NCBI GenBank assembly: GCA_947458405.1
Contig: CANGZW010000024.1
Location: forward strand, 1 to 36,992
Reading direction: 5' to 3'
Source: Leptospiraceae bacterium
Lineage (GTDB): Bacteria; Spirochaetota; Leptospiria; Leptospirales; Leptospiraceae
DNA length: 36,992 nucleotides
Shown: piece after piece, positions 28,651-36,992 of the stretch
Layout: each line of letters opens with the position of its first letter
Position numbering within the stretch: the stretch's first letter is position 1
Notes under the pieces: generated by a model
What the model was told of the DNA's origin: nothing
Seen by the model: the letters and a program-made list of their open reading frames with translations, nothing else
Databases searched by the model: none
Translations under genes and position numbers: made by a program

Positions 28651-28701
28651 TATTTTTAATATATAAAATTATATATTAAAAATATTTTTAATATATAATT
28701 T
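28651..28701. repeat. AT-only alternating inverted repeats with a 36-bp palindrome
   Basis: A unit beginning TTTTTAATATATAA occurs at 28653-28666 and again at 28685-28698, with its reverse complement between (28669-28682). The result is a 16-bp-arm hairpin with a two-base spacer (28651-28684) that overlaps a perfect 36-bp palindrome (28666-28701). No G or C is present. It lies 40 to 90 bases after the stop of the REC-SpoIIE gene on that gene's strand, in a 267-base gap with no credible ORF. It may act as a processing or termination hairpin, or extrude as a cruciform. Confidence 0.8.
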
Positions 28702-28740
28702 AAGTAATGTATAGAGTTTTTATATTGATATTTTTCCTAA

Positions 28741-29976
28741 TTATTTAAGAAACTTGATTCCAATAAGTGTGATATCATCCTGCTTCTCACCACCTTCTAA
28801 AAAGACATCTAATTTCCCGAGTAGATCATTAAAATTTTCTTCTAACCCTAAATTTATATTTTCAAGAAGAATACTATTTACTTTTTCTTCCCCAAACTCA
28901 TCTCTGTTATCATTAAATTGCTCAAAAATCCCATCCGTAAATAAAAAAATAGAATTTCCCTCTGCGTAAGAAATCTCATGTACTTTATATTCTGAGACTT
29001 TATTTATTCCTATCATTCTTCCTGTTTTTTCAAGTAAAGATATTTTAGAATCCTTTATAAATATACAAGGGGGATGACCAAAGGATGCATATCTAAAACA
29101 ATTATTTATGGTATCTATATCTAGAACTATACCCGTAAAAAATGTATTCAGTGTTCCATATTTTTCAATAAATTGTTTATTCAGTAATTTTACTACATTA
29201 GATAATTCTTTTTCTGTATCCTTTATTGTATCATATATACCTCTGATAGCCATTGTGATTAATGCCGCCTGAACACCATGTCCGGTTGCGTCTGCTAATA
29301 AAATTCTTACTATACCATCAAAAGAATTAGATATATTAAAAAAATCTCCTCCCACTTCACTCATTGGAATATATGTAGTACAAATATTTAATTTTAGGCT
29401 GGGATCTAAATTATATGTTAATGTTGATTCCTGAATTTTTTTCGCAATTTGTAAATCCCTACGAATTGTATCTAAAGAAGTATTCAGTAATTTAGTCCTT
29501 TCATTTACCTTTTCTTCTAGTTCTATATTTTTTTGTTCTAGTTGCTTATTTTGAACTGCTAATAGTTTATCCTGAGAATAACTTTTGATAGCTTCTGAAA
29601 TGGTTAGGGTAATGTCTTCATTTTGCCAGGGCTTACTTATAAATCTATATAGATTCGCACTATTTATAGTATTCGTTACTGCCTTAAAATCAGCCTGACC
29701 TGTTAATAATATTTTTTTTGTATTGGGAAGCATTTTATGGACATTGATGAGAAACTCATCTCCCTTCATTCCGGGCATAAGGTAATCGGAAACAATTATT
29801 GCAATCTCACGATTCTCTTCGAGTAACTCCTCAATAAGCTCTAGGGCTTCAGAACCACTCTCAGCAAATTCAACTGAATATTTATCCTCAAATGAATTTC
29901 GGAATAAAAAATTTAGACTATCTAAAATGATAGATTCATCATCAACACATAATATAACAGGCTTGGATTCCTTCAT
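28741..29976 (-). CDS. Response regulator with SpoIIE/RsbU-type phosphatase output
   Basis: A 411-aa cytoplasmic signalling protein. Residues 1-125 are a receiver domain with acidic pocket ILCVDDE, phospho-acceptor Asp64 in SDYLMPGMKGDEF, Thr92 (LLTGQAD) and Lys115 (SKPW). A coiled coil spans about 130-175. Residues about 185-411 form a PP2C/SpoIIE phosphatase with EVGGDFFN (Asp211) and LLADATGHGVQAALI (Asp229), both metal ligands. Phosphorylation should control dephosphorylation of an anti-sigma antagonist (STAS) protein, but no STAS or RsbW gene is in the window. The receiver is very similar to the free REC protein at 32936-33331. It follows lysS after 83 bases. Confidence 0.93.
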   Translation of the reverse strand: MKESKPVILCVDDESIILDSLNFLFRNSFEDKYSVEFAESGSEALELIEELLEENREIAIIVSDYLMPGMKGDEFLINVHKMLPNTKKILLTGQADFKAVTNTINSANLYRFISKPWQNEDITLTISEAIKSYSQDKLLAVQNKQLEQKNIELEEKVNERTKLLNTSLDTIRRDLQIAKKIQESTLTYNLDPSLKLNICTTYIPMSEVGGDFFNISNSFDGIVRILLADATGHGVQAALITMAIRGIYDTIKDTEKELSNVVKLLNKQFIEKYGTLNTFFTGIVLDIDTINNCFRYASFGHPPCIFIKDSKISLLEKTGRMIGINKVSEYKVHEISYAEGNSIFLFTDGIFEQFNDNRDEFGEEKVNSILLENINLGLEENFNDLLGKLDVFLEGGEKQDDITLIGIKFLK

Positions 29977-30059
29977 TTCTAGTCTAATCTATCCCAGTTA
30001 ATATTTTATTGAATACTACTTAAATTCATCAATTATTTTTCACTAGTTAAGTATAATAA

Positions 30060-31568
30060 TTATTCAGGCCTCATCAGAGGAAAGAAAATAGTATCCCTGA
30101 TGGAAGGACTATTTGTGAATAACATAACTAATCTATCAACTCCTATCCCAAGTCCTCCCGTAGGAGGCATCCCATACTCAAGTGCCCGAACAAAGTCAGT
30201 ATCCATCATGAATGCCTCTTCATCTCCGGCTTCTCTTTGTTTTACCTGCTCTTCAAACCTTGCTTTTTGATCAAAAGGATCATTTAATTCTGAAAATGCA
30301 TTTCCCATTTCCCGTCCCACTATATAGGGCTCAAATCTTTCCACGAAAAGCGGATTGTCTTCTCTAGATTTGGCTAAAGGTGAGAGCTCTTTGGGTTGGT
30401 CTGTAATAAAAATAGGTTGGATAAGGTTGGGCTCAACTTTTTCAGAGAAAACTTCTTCGGCAACTTTCCATATAGAAACACACTCATCAGCAAAAACTCC
30501 TATTTTTTGGGCTTGTTTTTTCGCTTGTTCCAAACTAGTAATTGTTTCAAAATCAATCCCGGAGTGTTCCTTAATAATATCTGAATATCTACTGCGTTTC
30601 CATGGAGGGGTAATATCAATATCATGGGATCCATAATTAAATTTTAATCCCAAACCGATGGCATTGGCTACATGCACAAAAAGACTTTCAGTTAATTTAA
30701 GCATAGTCTCCATATCACCATAGGCCATATAGGCTTCCATCATTGTAAATTCAGGATTGTGTTTGATCGAAATCCCTTCATTTCTGAAATTTCTGTTTAA
30801 CTCAAATACCCTATCCATCCCCCCTACTATCAACCTCTTCAAATACAACTCAGGGGCAATTCTTAGATATAACTTCATATCTAGAGCATTGTGGTGAGTT
30901 GTGAATGGCTTAGCCGCGGCTCCCCCTGCAATTGATTGCATCATGGGAGTTTCCACTTCTAAAAATCCATGGTTAATAAAAAATTTACGAATTTCTGCTA
31001 TAATATGACTTCTTTTTACAAATGTTTCTTTTACATTATCATTCACAATTAAATCTACGTATCTCATTCGATATCGCAGTTCTTTATCACTGAAGGCATC
31101 ATACACAATACCATCTTTTTCTTTAACTACAGGCAGTGGTCTAACGCACTTTGCAAGCAATATTAGAGATGTTAAATGTAAGGAAATTTCTCCTTTTTGT
31201 GTCTTAAACAAATATCCTTCAATTCCAATTTGATCCCCCAAATCTAATGTTTTAAAAAGAGAGTATAAATCTTCACCTAATGTATCACGTGATACATATA
31301 GTTGAATTAAACCATCCCTATCTTTTAAGTGGGCAAAGCTGGCTTTTCCCATAATTCTTTTGGATTGTAATCTTCCACCTAACTTATAAACAGGCCTGGA
31401 AGGATCCTCGTGATTCACATAAAGCGAATCAAAAGAATCCATTAAATGTTTTGAATAGGAATCAGGAAAAAATCGTAAAGGATATGGGTTAACTCCCTTT
31501 TTTTTTAGTTCTTCAATTTTTTCAATTCTTTGGAGGATTAAATCATTTTGTTCTTCATTTTCAGTCAT
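30060..31568 (-). CDS. lysS: Lysyl-tRNA synthetase, class II
   Basis: This enzyme charges tRNA-Lys. It has 502 aa, as usual for bacterial LysS. The N-terminal anticodon-binding OB fold covers about 60-145 ([20 protein letters not shown]). The class II core has motif 1 around [15 protein letters not shown], motif 2 [20 protein letters not shown] (261-280) and motif 3 [19 protein letters not shown]. All substrate-binding positions look intact. It starts 4 bases after the VKOR-DsbA fusion ends, so it is co-transcribed with it. No leader regulation is visible. Confidence 0.98.
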   Translation of the reverse strand: MTENEEQNDLILQRIEKIEELKKKGVNPYPLRFFPDSYSKHLMDSFDSLYVNHEDPSRPVYKLGGRLQSKRIMGKASFAHLKDRDGLIQLYVSRDTLGEDLYSLFKTLDLGDQIGIEGYLFKTQKGEISLHLTSLILLAKCVRPLPVVKEKDGIVYDAFSDKELRYRMRYVDLIVNDNVKETFVKRSHIIAEIRKFFINHGFLEVETPMMQSIAGGAAAKPFTTHHNALDMKLYLRIAPELYLKRLIVGGMDRVFELNRNFRNEGISIKHNPEFTMMEAYMAYGDMETMLKLTESLFVHVANAIGLGLKFNYGSHDIDITPPWKRSRYSDIIKEHSGIDFETITSLEQAKKQAQKIGVFADECVSIWKVAEEVFSEKVEPNLIQPIFITDQPKELSPLAKSREDNPLFVERFEPYIVGREMGNAFSELNDPFDQKARFEEQVKQREAGDEEAFMMDTDFVRALEYGMPPTGGLGIGVDRLVMLFTNSPSIRDTIFFPLMRPE

Positions 31569-31572
31569 TGTA

Positions 31573-32829
31573 TTATATCTTTTTTGTTAAGTGAGTGAGT
31601 AGTGCTCTTAAGAAAATTGGATCTGGAGTTCCGGGATCAATTGCTTTATTGTTGATAAACAAGGAAGGTGTACTTTTTATATCCAACTTTTCTGCCTCTT
31701 CGACATCTTTTGCTATTGAATCAGAAACTTCTTTGGATGACATACATGCGTTAAATGCCTGTAAATTTAAATTATTCTTTTTAGCAATTTCCAATACACT
31801 GATAGTTGAGTGTCTAATTCCACGCTCATTGTCATTGTATAGTTCTTCATAAACGTTTTTAAATTTATTTTGTGAGTACGCACAAAAGGAAGCACTTGCT
31901 GCAACGCAACTACTTCCATCAGGAGATTTTCGAGTCACCATCTTATTACAATTTCCATCCAATGGAAAATTCTTATAGTAAACCTTGACTAGACCACTGT
32001 ATTCCTGAAGGATTTGGCGGAGTAACATACTTGTATGCATGCAATGTCCACAATTAAAATCAGCGTATTTCACAATTGTTATTGGAGCTTTTTCGTCTCC
32101 AGAAAAAGGTATTCCCTTGGTTTCCAGTTTTAAAACTGTTCCTTTTTCATAAGCATCAATCTTCTTTTGGATAACATTTTTATCACTTTCCCCACCCATG
32201 CTTGTAGTACCGGAATTGGATGAGAATCTACCACCCCCTATCCCGCATGTAAGAAAAAAAAGTATAATTATAGAATAATTCAATAAGTTAGACTTAAAAC
32301 TAGCGAATATATTTTTTTGCAATGATTCCATGATATTTTGGGAGTCCCCTTGTTTTTTTAAACTAATGTGAGATAATATTAGTATGACAATAGTAACGAT
32401 ATAAGTAGATATACAAAGAATACAAATTGCATTTATTATAAAAAGCGATATACCAAACAATATAATATCAATTAGGAGCCCGAAAAATGCAAGACCATAG
32501 ATTAACTCCTTATAGCCTGAGTGTAAAACATTTTCCGATTTGAAATCCAAGTAGGCAATACCAAAAATCAAACCGTAAAACACAAATCCAAACAGGGCAA
32601 TGGGTATATCACCCAAAAAAGGAAGATTTCTAAATCCTGAATAACTGGAATTAGCTACTTTTTCACAACCGTTTTCGGAACCACTAATTGAGCATAAGGA
32701 AGATACAAAATCCCCAGCTGTTCCATAAAACTCCCTAATTAGAAAAAATGAGAGAATTATTCCAATCATGCTGGAAATTAGAATGTATAGAGTATAATTT
32801 TTAGAGTTCTGTGATGTCATCAAACCCAT
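31573..32829 (-). CDS. VKOR-DsbA fusion, disulfide-bond forming enzyme
   Basis: A 418-aa membrane protein combining both halves of a disulfide-generating pathway. The N-terminal VKOR domain (about 10-155, four or five helices) has the loop Cys pair Cys46/Cys55 and the quinone-facing CILC at 136-139. The ...[18 protein letters not shown] stretch is typical of VKOR. A further hydrophobic helix (about 185-198) leads to a periplasmic thioredoxin-fold DsbA-like domain with YADFNCGHC (Cys260/Cys263) and the cis-Pro in [10 protein letters not shown]. It should pass electrons from new disulfides to quinone without a separate DsbB. Two extra Cys pairs may shape the DsbA part. M1 or M4 could be the start; neither has a strong ribosome site. 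Confidence 0.92.
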   Translation of the reverse strand: MGLMTSQNSKNYTLYILISSMIGIILSFFLIREFYGTAGDFVSSLCSISGSENGCEKVANSSYSGFRNLPFLGDIPIALFGFVFYGLIFGIAYLDFKSENVLHSGYKELIYGLAFFGLLIDIILFGISLFIINAICILCISTYIVTIVILILSHISLKKQGDSQNIMESLQKNIFASFKSNLLNYSIIILFFLTCGIGGGRFSSNSGTTSMGGESDKNVIQKKIDAYEKGTVLKLETKGIPFSGDEKAPITIVKYADFNCGHCMHTSMLLRQILQEYSGLVKVYYKNFPLDGNCNKMVTRKSPDGSSCVAASASFCAYSQNKFKNVYEELYNDNERGIRHSTISVLEIAKKNNLNLQAFNACMSSKEVSDSIAKDVEEAEKLDIKSTPSLFINNKAIDPGTPDPIFLRALLTHLTKKI

Positions 32830-32899
32830 TGTTTTTAGTGATTGCCTAAATGAAAAATTGTTTTTTAAGGTGAGAGCGATAAATTAACGAAAATAGATA

Positions 32900-32926
32900 G
32901 TTTGCCGCTTTAAAGGAGGGGCAAAC
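32900..32926 (-). terminator. Terminator of the REC-kinase-CheX operon
   Basis: GTTTGCC and GGCAAAC form a perfect 7-bp stem around a 13-base loop, 9 bases beyond the REC stop on the minus strand. The following stretch (TATCTATTTTCG) is T-rich but broken, so termination may be partial. It separates this cluster from the VKOR-lysS unit. Confidence 0.5.
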
Positions 32927-32935
32927 AGGGTTCTC

Positions 32936-33331
32936 TTAGACTGCACTGACAGTATCTTTTACAATTTTTATAATTTCAGCAGAATCCCAGGGTTTTTGGA
33001 GTAAATGGTCTAAGTACTCACTGGATTTAGCTTTTTCAATAGCCGCTGGATCAGCCTGCCCTGTTAATAAAACTTTTGTTATTTTTGGAAACCTCTTGTG
33101 AATTCTACTTAAAAACTCATCGCCTTTCATTCCTGGCATTAACCAATCACTGATAATTAGCAATATTTTAATCTCATCCTCATTTAATTCTTCTATAATT
33201 TCGAGAGCTTCATCAGAACTTTCAGCAAATTCTAGAATAACTGTATCCTTAAAATGTGCCCTTAACTGGTCTCTTAAGCTATCTAATACTACCTTTTCAT
33301 CATCAACACAGAGTATTGCTTTATCTTTCAT
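32936..33331 (-). CDS. Single-domain response regulator (REC)
   Basis: A 131-aa stand-alone receiver with no output domain. It has ILCVDDE for the acidic pocket, phospho-acceptor Asp62 in SDWLMPGMKGDEF, Thr90 in LLTGQAD and Lys113 in QKPW. It starts 9 bases after the histidine kinase gene ends, so that kinase is its likely donor and the CheX-like protein of the same operon its likely phosphatase. Its receiver resembles that of the REC-SpoIIE protein along the whole length. It may act as a CheY-like effector or as a relay or phosphate sink. Confidence 0.93.
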   Translation of the reverse strand: MKDKAILCVDDEKVVLDSLRDQLRAHFKDTVILEFAESSDEALEIIEELNEDEIKILLIISDWLMPGMKGDEFLSRIHKRFPKITKVLLTGQADPAAIEKAKSSEYLDHLLQKPWDSAEIIKIVKDTVSAV

Positions 33332-33340
33332 AATGTATCC

Positions 33341-34381
33341 CTATATACTTTTTAGTACTGGAATTTTGACAAGAAACCTAGTTTTGCCAGGCTCTGTATC
33401 TAATTCCAAAACAGCATTGTGCTTTTGTAAAATCTTTTTTGTAACATATAAACCCAGGCCACTTCCCTTTGGATTGTTTGCATAAAAAGGGTCAAAAATT
33501 TTACTGAGAGAATCTTCCGAAATCCCTGGACCATTATCTTCAACGGAAACACAAACATCCTCATTCAAAGAAAAGATATCTATTTTTAAGACTCCCTTCC
33601 CATTCATAGCCTGAATAGAATTATATATTAAATGAATCCAAACCTGGATTAATTCATCTGAATAACAATAAATACCGGGAATTGGCTCATAATTGGTAAT
33701 AACTTCTATTCCCTGTTTTAAAAAATTGTGATAGATGGTTAAAACAGTTTCGACACCTTCGCTTATATCAATTAAGGTCATTTTACCTGATTGGTCATAT
33801 TGAGTAAAGGATTTTAATGATTTGACAATTTTAGATATTCTTCCGGATGAGTATTCAATTGTAGATGATTTTAGCCTAATTCCATGTAATATTTTAATTA
33901 TATCTAAAATATTTCTAAAATTTTTATTAAAAATAAGACTTTCATACTGAATTAAATCCTGAAAAATTCCCAAACCCGTAAAAATCTCAGCTATTTCTTC
34001 AGCCTCAGATATACCTTTGTCTGAAAAATATTTAGCTAACTCCTTTTTTTTTGCACGAACTTCCCTCGTAGATAGTGTTTCTTTTGGATTCTCTAAATCT
34101 GAAAGGATTTTTGTAATTAATTGCCATTCCTCATTTCTAATCATAGAGTTCTCATTTGAAATTTTTTCTATAAAGTCTTTTAAACTTAAAGAAATATTTT
34201 CTGAGGATGCTTTTATAGCTGAGAGCGGAGTATTGATTTCATGAGCGATTCCCGCCATCAATACTCCCATTGCATTATTTTTTTTTGCCTGTATTACACT
34301 AAATTCATCTGCCAATTTTTCTTCTTTTGTTGGCTCGGCATTGTTGTTATTTGAATTTGAGTTATTTAATTCAAAGTGCAT
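33341..34381 (-). CDS. Soluble histidine kinase with expanded DHp region
   Basis: A 346-aa cytoplasmic kinase with no membrane segment and no sensor domain. It begins with an Asn/Ser-rich low-complexity stretch (NNSNSNNNN). The H-box is AGIAHEINTPLSAIKASS with His47. The ATPase has the N-box LIYNSIQAMNG (Asn254), VEDNGPGIS and GSGLGLYVTKKIL. His47 and Asn254 are 207 residues apart, essentially the same as in the 966-aa kinase (208). Conserved islands between the two kinases include QSGKMTLIDISEGVETVLTI and DELIQVW. Without a sensor it must be regulated by a partner. The CheX-like gene lies 12 bases upstream and the REC gene 9 bases downstream. Confidence 0.9.
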   Translation of the reverse strand: MHFELNNSNSNNNNAEPTKEEKLADEFSVIQAKKNNAMGVLMAGIAHEINTPLSAIKASSENISLSLKDFIEKISNENSMIRNEEWQLITKILSDLENPKETLSTREVRAKKKELAKYFSDKGISEAEEIAEIFTGLGIFQDLIQYESLIFNKNFRNILDIIKILHGIRLKSSTIEYSSGRISKIVKSLKSFTQYDQSGKMTLIDISEGVETVLTIYHNFLKQGIEVITNYEPIPGIYCYSDELIQVWIHLIYNSIQAMNGKGVLKIDIFSLNEDVCVSVEDNGPGISEDSLSKIFDPFYANNPKGSGLGLYVTKKILQKHNAVLELDTEPGKTRFLVKIPVLKSI

Positions 34382-34393
34382 AATAGACCTTTA

Positions 34394-34834
34394 TTATTCC
34401 AATCCTAGAAATATTTTACATTTTGATGAATTATATTCTACTATAAACATTCCTGTTGGTTTGTTAACTTGTAGATATTCTTTTATTTTATCTATGTTAT
34501 TAATTGGGGGTAAAATATCATAATCAGGATGTAACTCTCTACCAGCATTCCCTGTTATAATATTGGAAAATTCTGCTAGAGCTTCCTGTAAGGTATCTTC
34601 TTCAAAATCCTTTTGATGGAGAATCAAATTTATCAATTGAACTAAAAATTCACGGGAAGATGTAACCACACAAAATCCACCCTTGGATCCCGTAAATTTT
34701 ATCAAACAGGATAGTTCATAAAGCTCGAATTTATCCTTTTTTTTTGTATTTTTAATTTTTGGGAGTGGAATATTGAAGTTCGTAAAATAATGTATTACGG
34801 AATCAGAAAAAATTCTCAAAGGCTTTTTTTTCAT
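34394..34834 (-). CDS. CheX-like (CheC/CheX/FliY family) phosphatase
   Basis: A 146-aa cytoplasmic protein. Residues about 40-115 match the CheX/CheC pattern: a central strand pair (LIKFTGSKGGFCVVTSS), a helix, then the catalytic helix ALAEFSNIITGNAGREL. There Glu88-x-x-Asn91 is the ExxN dyad that attacks phospho-Asp in receiver proteins. The GNA after the dyad is also typical. Here it precedes a histidine kinase and REC protein and so likely dephosphorylates that REC, rather than CheY of a flagellar system; no che genes are adjacent. No strong ribosome site is seen. gmd lies 37 bases upstream, so read-through from there is likely. Confidence 0.8.
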   Translation of the reverse strand: MKKKPLRIFSDSVIHYFTNFNIPLPKIKNTKKKDKFELYELSCLIKFTGSKGGFCVVTSSREFLVQLINLILHQKDFEEDTLQEALAEFSNIITGNAGRELHPDYDILPPINNIDKIKEYLQVNKPTGMFIVEYNSSKCKIFLGLE

Positions 34835-34871
34835 GTGAGCATAAGTCCCGTTTTTTCAATCAATAGAAAAT

Positions 34872-35891
34872 TCATTTAACTCCAAATAATTCCAAATCTG
34901 CCTTGGTCATAATTTCAACAAGCTCCTCAAATTTCACCTTTGGCTCCCAACCAAGTTTTTGTTTAGCTTTTAGTGGATTTCCGAGTAATTGCTCTACTTC
35001 TGTGGGTCTGTAGAATTTTGGATCTACTGCGACTATCATTTTTCCTGACCTCTTATCCCTTCCAATTTCTTTATCTCCACTTCCTTCCCACACTACATCC
35101 ACACCCGAGACTAAAAAAGATTTTTCCACAAACTCCCGTACGGTATGCATTTCATTGGTTGCGACTACATAATCATCAGGATTATCTTGTTGCAACATCA
35201 TCCACATCATCCTTACATAATCCGGAGCATACCCCCAATCTCTCTTAGAATCTAAATTACCAAGAGAAATTGTGTCTTCTTTTCCAGCTTTTATTTTAGC
35301 TACTCCGAGAGTTATCTTACGTGTTACAAAATTTTCTCCTCTACGGGGAGATTCATGATTAAAGAGTATCCCATTCGATGCATGAATATTAAAAGCTTCT
35401 CTATAATTCACAACAATCCAATAAGCATATAGCTTAGCGACAGCATAAGGAGAACGGGGGTAAAACGGAGTTTTTTCTGTTTGAGGAACTTCCTGTACTT
35501 TTCCATAGAGTTCAGAAGTAGATGCCTGGTAAAATTTGGTATTTAAGTGGCTGTCCTTGATTGCATCCAAAAATCGAAGCGTTCCCACAGCATCTACCTC
35601 GGCAGTGTACTCTGGAACTTCAAAAGATACTCCTACATGTGATTGTGCCGCCAAATTGTATATTTCATCAGGCTCGACTTTTTCCAAAATTCGATTTAGA
35701 TTACTCGAATCCGTGAGATCCCCATAAAGTAATTTTAAGTTTTTATTGTTATGCAAATGCTCAAGTCTATGTCTATTAAACATACTTGCTCTTCTTACAA
35801 TTCCGAAAACTTCATATCCTTTTTCCAATAAAAACTCAGTTAAATAAGAACCATCCTGCCCTGTAATACCTGTTATTAATGCTTTCTTCAA
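34872..35891 (-). CDS. gmd: GDP-mannose 4,6-dehydratase
   Basis: This short-chain dehydrogenase-type enzyme converts GDP-mannose to GDP-4-keto-6-deoxymannose, the first step to GDP-fucose, GDP-rhamnose or perosamine-type sugars for surface polysaccharide. The 339-aa protein has the NADP loop [10 protein letters not shown] (8-17), the STSE region 124-127, and catalytic Tyr149/Lys153 in [26 protein letters not shown] is a strong GMD signature. No GDP-fucose synthase or other sugar gene is next to it in the window. It is 31 bases downstream of the MATE gene and 37 bases upstream of the CheX-like gene, on the same strand. Confidence 0.96.
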   Translation of the reverse strand: MKKALITGITGQDGSYLTEFLLEKGYEVFGIVRRASMFNRHRLEHLHNNKNLKLLYGDLTDSSNLNRILEKVEPDEIYNLAAQSHVGVSFEVPEYTAEVDAVGTLRFLDAIKDSHLNTKFYQASTSELYGKVQEVPQTEKTPFYPRSPYAVAKLYAYWIVVNYREAFNIHASNGILFNHESPRRGENFVTRKITLGVAKIKAGKEDTISLGNLDSKRDWGYAPDYVRMMWMMLQQDNPDDYVVATNEMHTVREFVEKSFLVSGVDVVWEGSGDKEIGRDKRSGKMIVAVDPKFYRPTEVEQLLGNPLKAKQKLGWEPKVKFEELVEIMTKADLELFGVK

Positions 35892-35922
35892 AACTAAAAC
35901 CCACCCGAAATATATTTATTTA

Positions 35923-36992
35923 CTAAAATTGCTTTTCTTTCCATTTTCCCTGTCTGAATTTCCATAAAAAAATTCCGAACAAACAAATCAACCAGAAGGA
36001 AATAGATGACCAAATTCCTGTAGTTCCGAATCCTAATTTTATGCCTAAAAAATAGGCTAATGGAAGCATTATAAAATAGGAAACAAAAAAGTAGACCAAA
36101 GGAACCCAAATAATATAGCCCGCACTCCTCAAAGCTGACCCCAAAACCATATGATAGGCATCACCAATCTGAACTAAAGATACGGCAACTAGAGCAGGAT
36201 ACGCCTCTTCTACGAGAGAGGGATTTTCCCCAAAAAGAAGAACTATATTTTTTCCAAATACAATAAAAATAAAACCTAAAATTCCCATTATAAAGGATGA
36301 ATATTTTGCAGATTTGTAAGTCCCCAACTCTGCGAGTTTAAATTTTTTCTCTCCCATTCCCTTACCCAAAATTGTGGTTGCGGCAATCCCAAATGCCATT
36401 CCGGGCATAAAAGAAATACTCAGGATTGAAAATATTACCTGACTTCCTGCAACACTTGTTATACTAATTAGAGCGGCAATTTTATTAAATAACAAAAAAG
36501 CAATATTCGTCATTGATCCATCTAAAGCAGAAGGAAATCCAATGGAAAAAGTATTCTTTAAAACTCCTAGATCAACTGAAAATCCAGATTGTCTTATATA
36601 TGATTTAATTTGCTTATTAAACAAAAAAAATAAAAATATGGAAAAACCAAAAAATCCAGCGACTGAAGATGCAATTGCCGCCCCTTCAATACCATACGCC
36701 TTACTGCCTAAATTTCCATAAATGAGTATCCAATTAAAAAATATATTAGAAATCATTGTAGTAAATGCGGAGATCATTCCTATGTATGTCAATCCAAGAC
36801 CATCAAAATATCCACGTAATACATATAATAGTAAGTAAAAAATTGTCCCTAAAAATCTAATGTATAAATAATTTTCTGCCCCCACAATTATGATTGGATC
36901 ATTCGAGATAAGAGAGATTAGCTCTTTAGAAAATAGGATACCAACAAGTGTAATAAATCCTGCGATAACTACACCTGAACTTATGATAGTAA
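35923..36992 (-). CDS. MATE-family multidrug exporter, N-terminus cut by window edge
   Basis: The reading frame is open to the right edge, so at least 355 C-terminal residues are present and the start lies outside. About ten hydrophobic helices remain. ISNDPIIIVGAENYLYIRFL, YFDGLGLTYIGM and PGMAFGIAATTILGKGMGEK are characteristic of MATE (DinF/NorM-like) proteins, which export cationic drugs or metabolites using H+ or Na+ gradients. A GTG at 36885 is in frame but is not a credible start, because conserved MATE sequence continues upstream of it. Substrate unknown. It is the first visible member of a possible transcript including gmd and the CheX-kinase-REC genes. Confidence 0.88.
   Translation of the reverse strand, partial: TIISSGVVIAGFITLVGILFSKELISLISNDPIIIVGAENYLYIRFLGTIFYLLLYVLRGYFDGLGLTYIGMISAFTTMISNIFFNWILIYGNLGSKAYGIEGAAIASSVAGFFGFSIFLFFLFNKQIKSYIRQSGFSVDLGVLKNTFSIGFPSALDGSMTNIAFLLFNKIAALISITSVAGSQVIFSILSISFMPGMAFGIAATTILGKGMGEKKFKLAELGTYKSAKYSSFIMGILGFIFIVFGKNIVLLFGENPSLVEEAYPALVAVSLVQIGDAYHMVLGSALRSAGYIIWVPLVYFFVSYFIMLPLAYFLGIKLGFGTTGIWSSISFWLICLFGIFLWKFRQGKWKEKQF

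Noticed and set aside
28427-28666. 79-aa plus-strand ORF in the AT-rich gap.
   Set aside because: Composition is only Phe/Ile/Asn/Leu from A/T-rich DNA. It starts inside the YbjN-like gene on the other strand and has no ribosome site.
36883-36885. GTG as the start of the MATE gene.
   Set aside because: The frame continues without a stop to the window edge and the added residues fit MATE sequence, so the gene is simply truncated by the window.

Overview
The window (roughly one third G+C by eye) carries ordinary chromosomal genes of a Gram-negative-type bacterium. AT-rich DNA, a 7TM-DISM sensor kinase, SpoIIE-type response regulators, an FapA/DUF342 protein, a fused VKOR-DsbA oxidase and a complete 2-oxoglutarate dehydrogenase set together suggest an aerobic spirochaete of the Leptospira group. 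That assignment is an inference from gene content and was not checked by any search. I see no rRNA, tRNA, CRISPR array, insertion sequence, phage gene or attachment site. No gene-free stretch exceeds 300 bases.

Left part (1-10.6 kb). A queuosine-precursor transporter converges on a small VOC-like ORF. A PerR-like Fur regulator overlaps mutL by one base, and a VTT/DedA membrane protein follows. Next is a DUF1858-like/rhodanese fusion ending at a hairpin terminator. On the minus strand a fibronectin-III/TPR surface or periplasmic protein is translationally coupled to a TPR protein. Divergent from these is a tight trio: SAM methyltransferase, CoA-binding protein and FapA-like protein.

Middle (10.6-20.7 kb). 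sucB-lpdA-sucA encode all three subunits of 2-oxoglutarate dehydrogenase, in an order unlike the common sucA-sucB-lpd, and end in a 13-bp-stem bidirectional terminator. A HIT hydrolase coupled to an unknown ORF follows, then a DMT transporter, a nitroreductase with a divergent TetR regulator and an operator-like palindrome between them, and tyrS.

Right part (20.7-37 kb). This half is signalling-rich: a 966-aa 7TM-DISM histidine kinase, a GT39-type glycosyltransferase, a 12-repeat ankyrin protein, bioB, a YbjN-like protein, a REC-SpoIIE phosphatase, lysS, a VKOR-DsbA fusion, and a compact soluble module of CheX-like phosphatase, histidine kinase and single REC protein. That module lies just downstream of gmd and a MATE exporter that runs off the right edge.

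The most interesting signal is the phosphorelay set. Both kinases share an unusual kinase core with about 100 extra residues between the phospho-accepting His and the N-box. The two REC proteins are close relatives of each other. The CheX-like protein supplies a plausible dephosphorylation arm. Together they look like parts of one signalling family rather than unrelated two-component genes. A second oddity is an AT-only array of alternating inverted repeats, including a perfect 36-bp palindrome, at 28651-28701.
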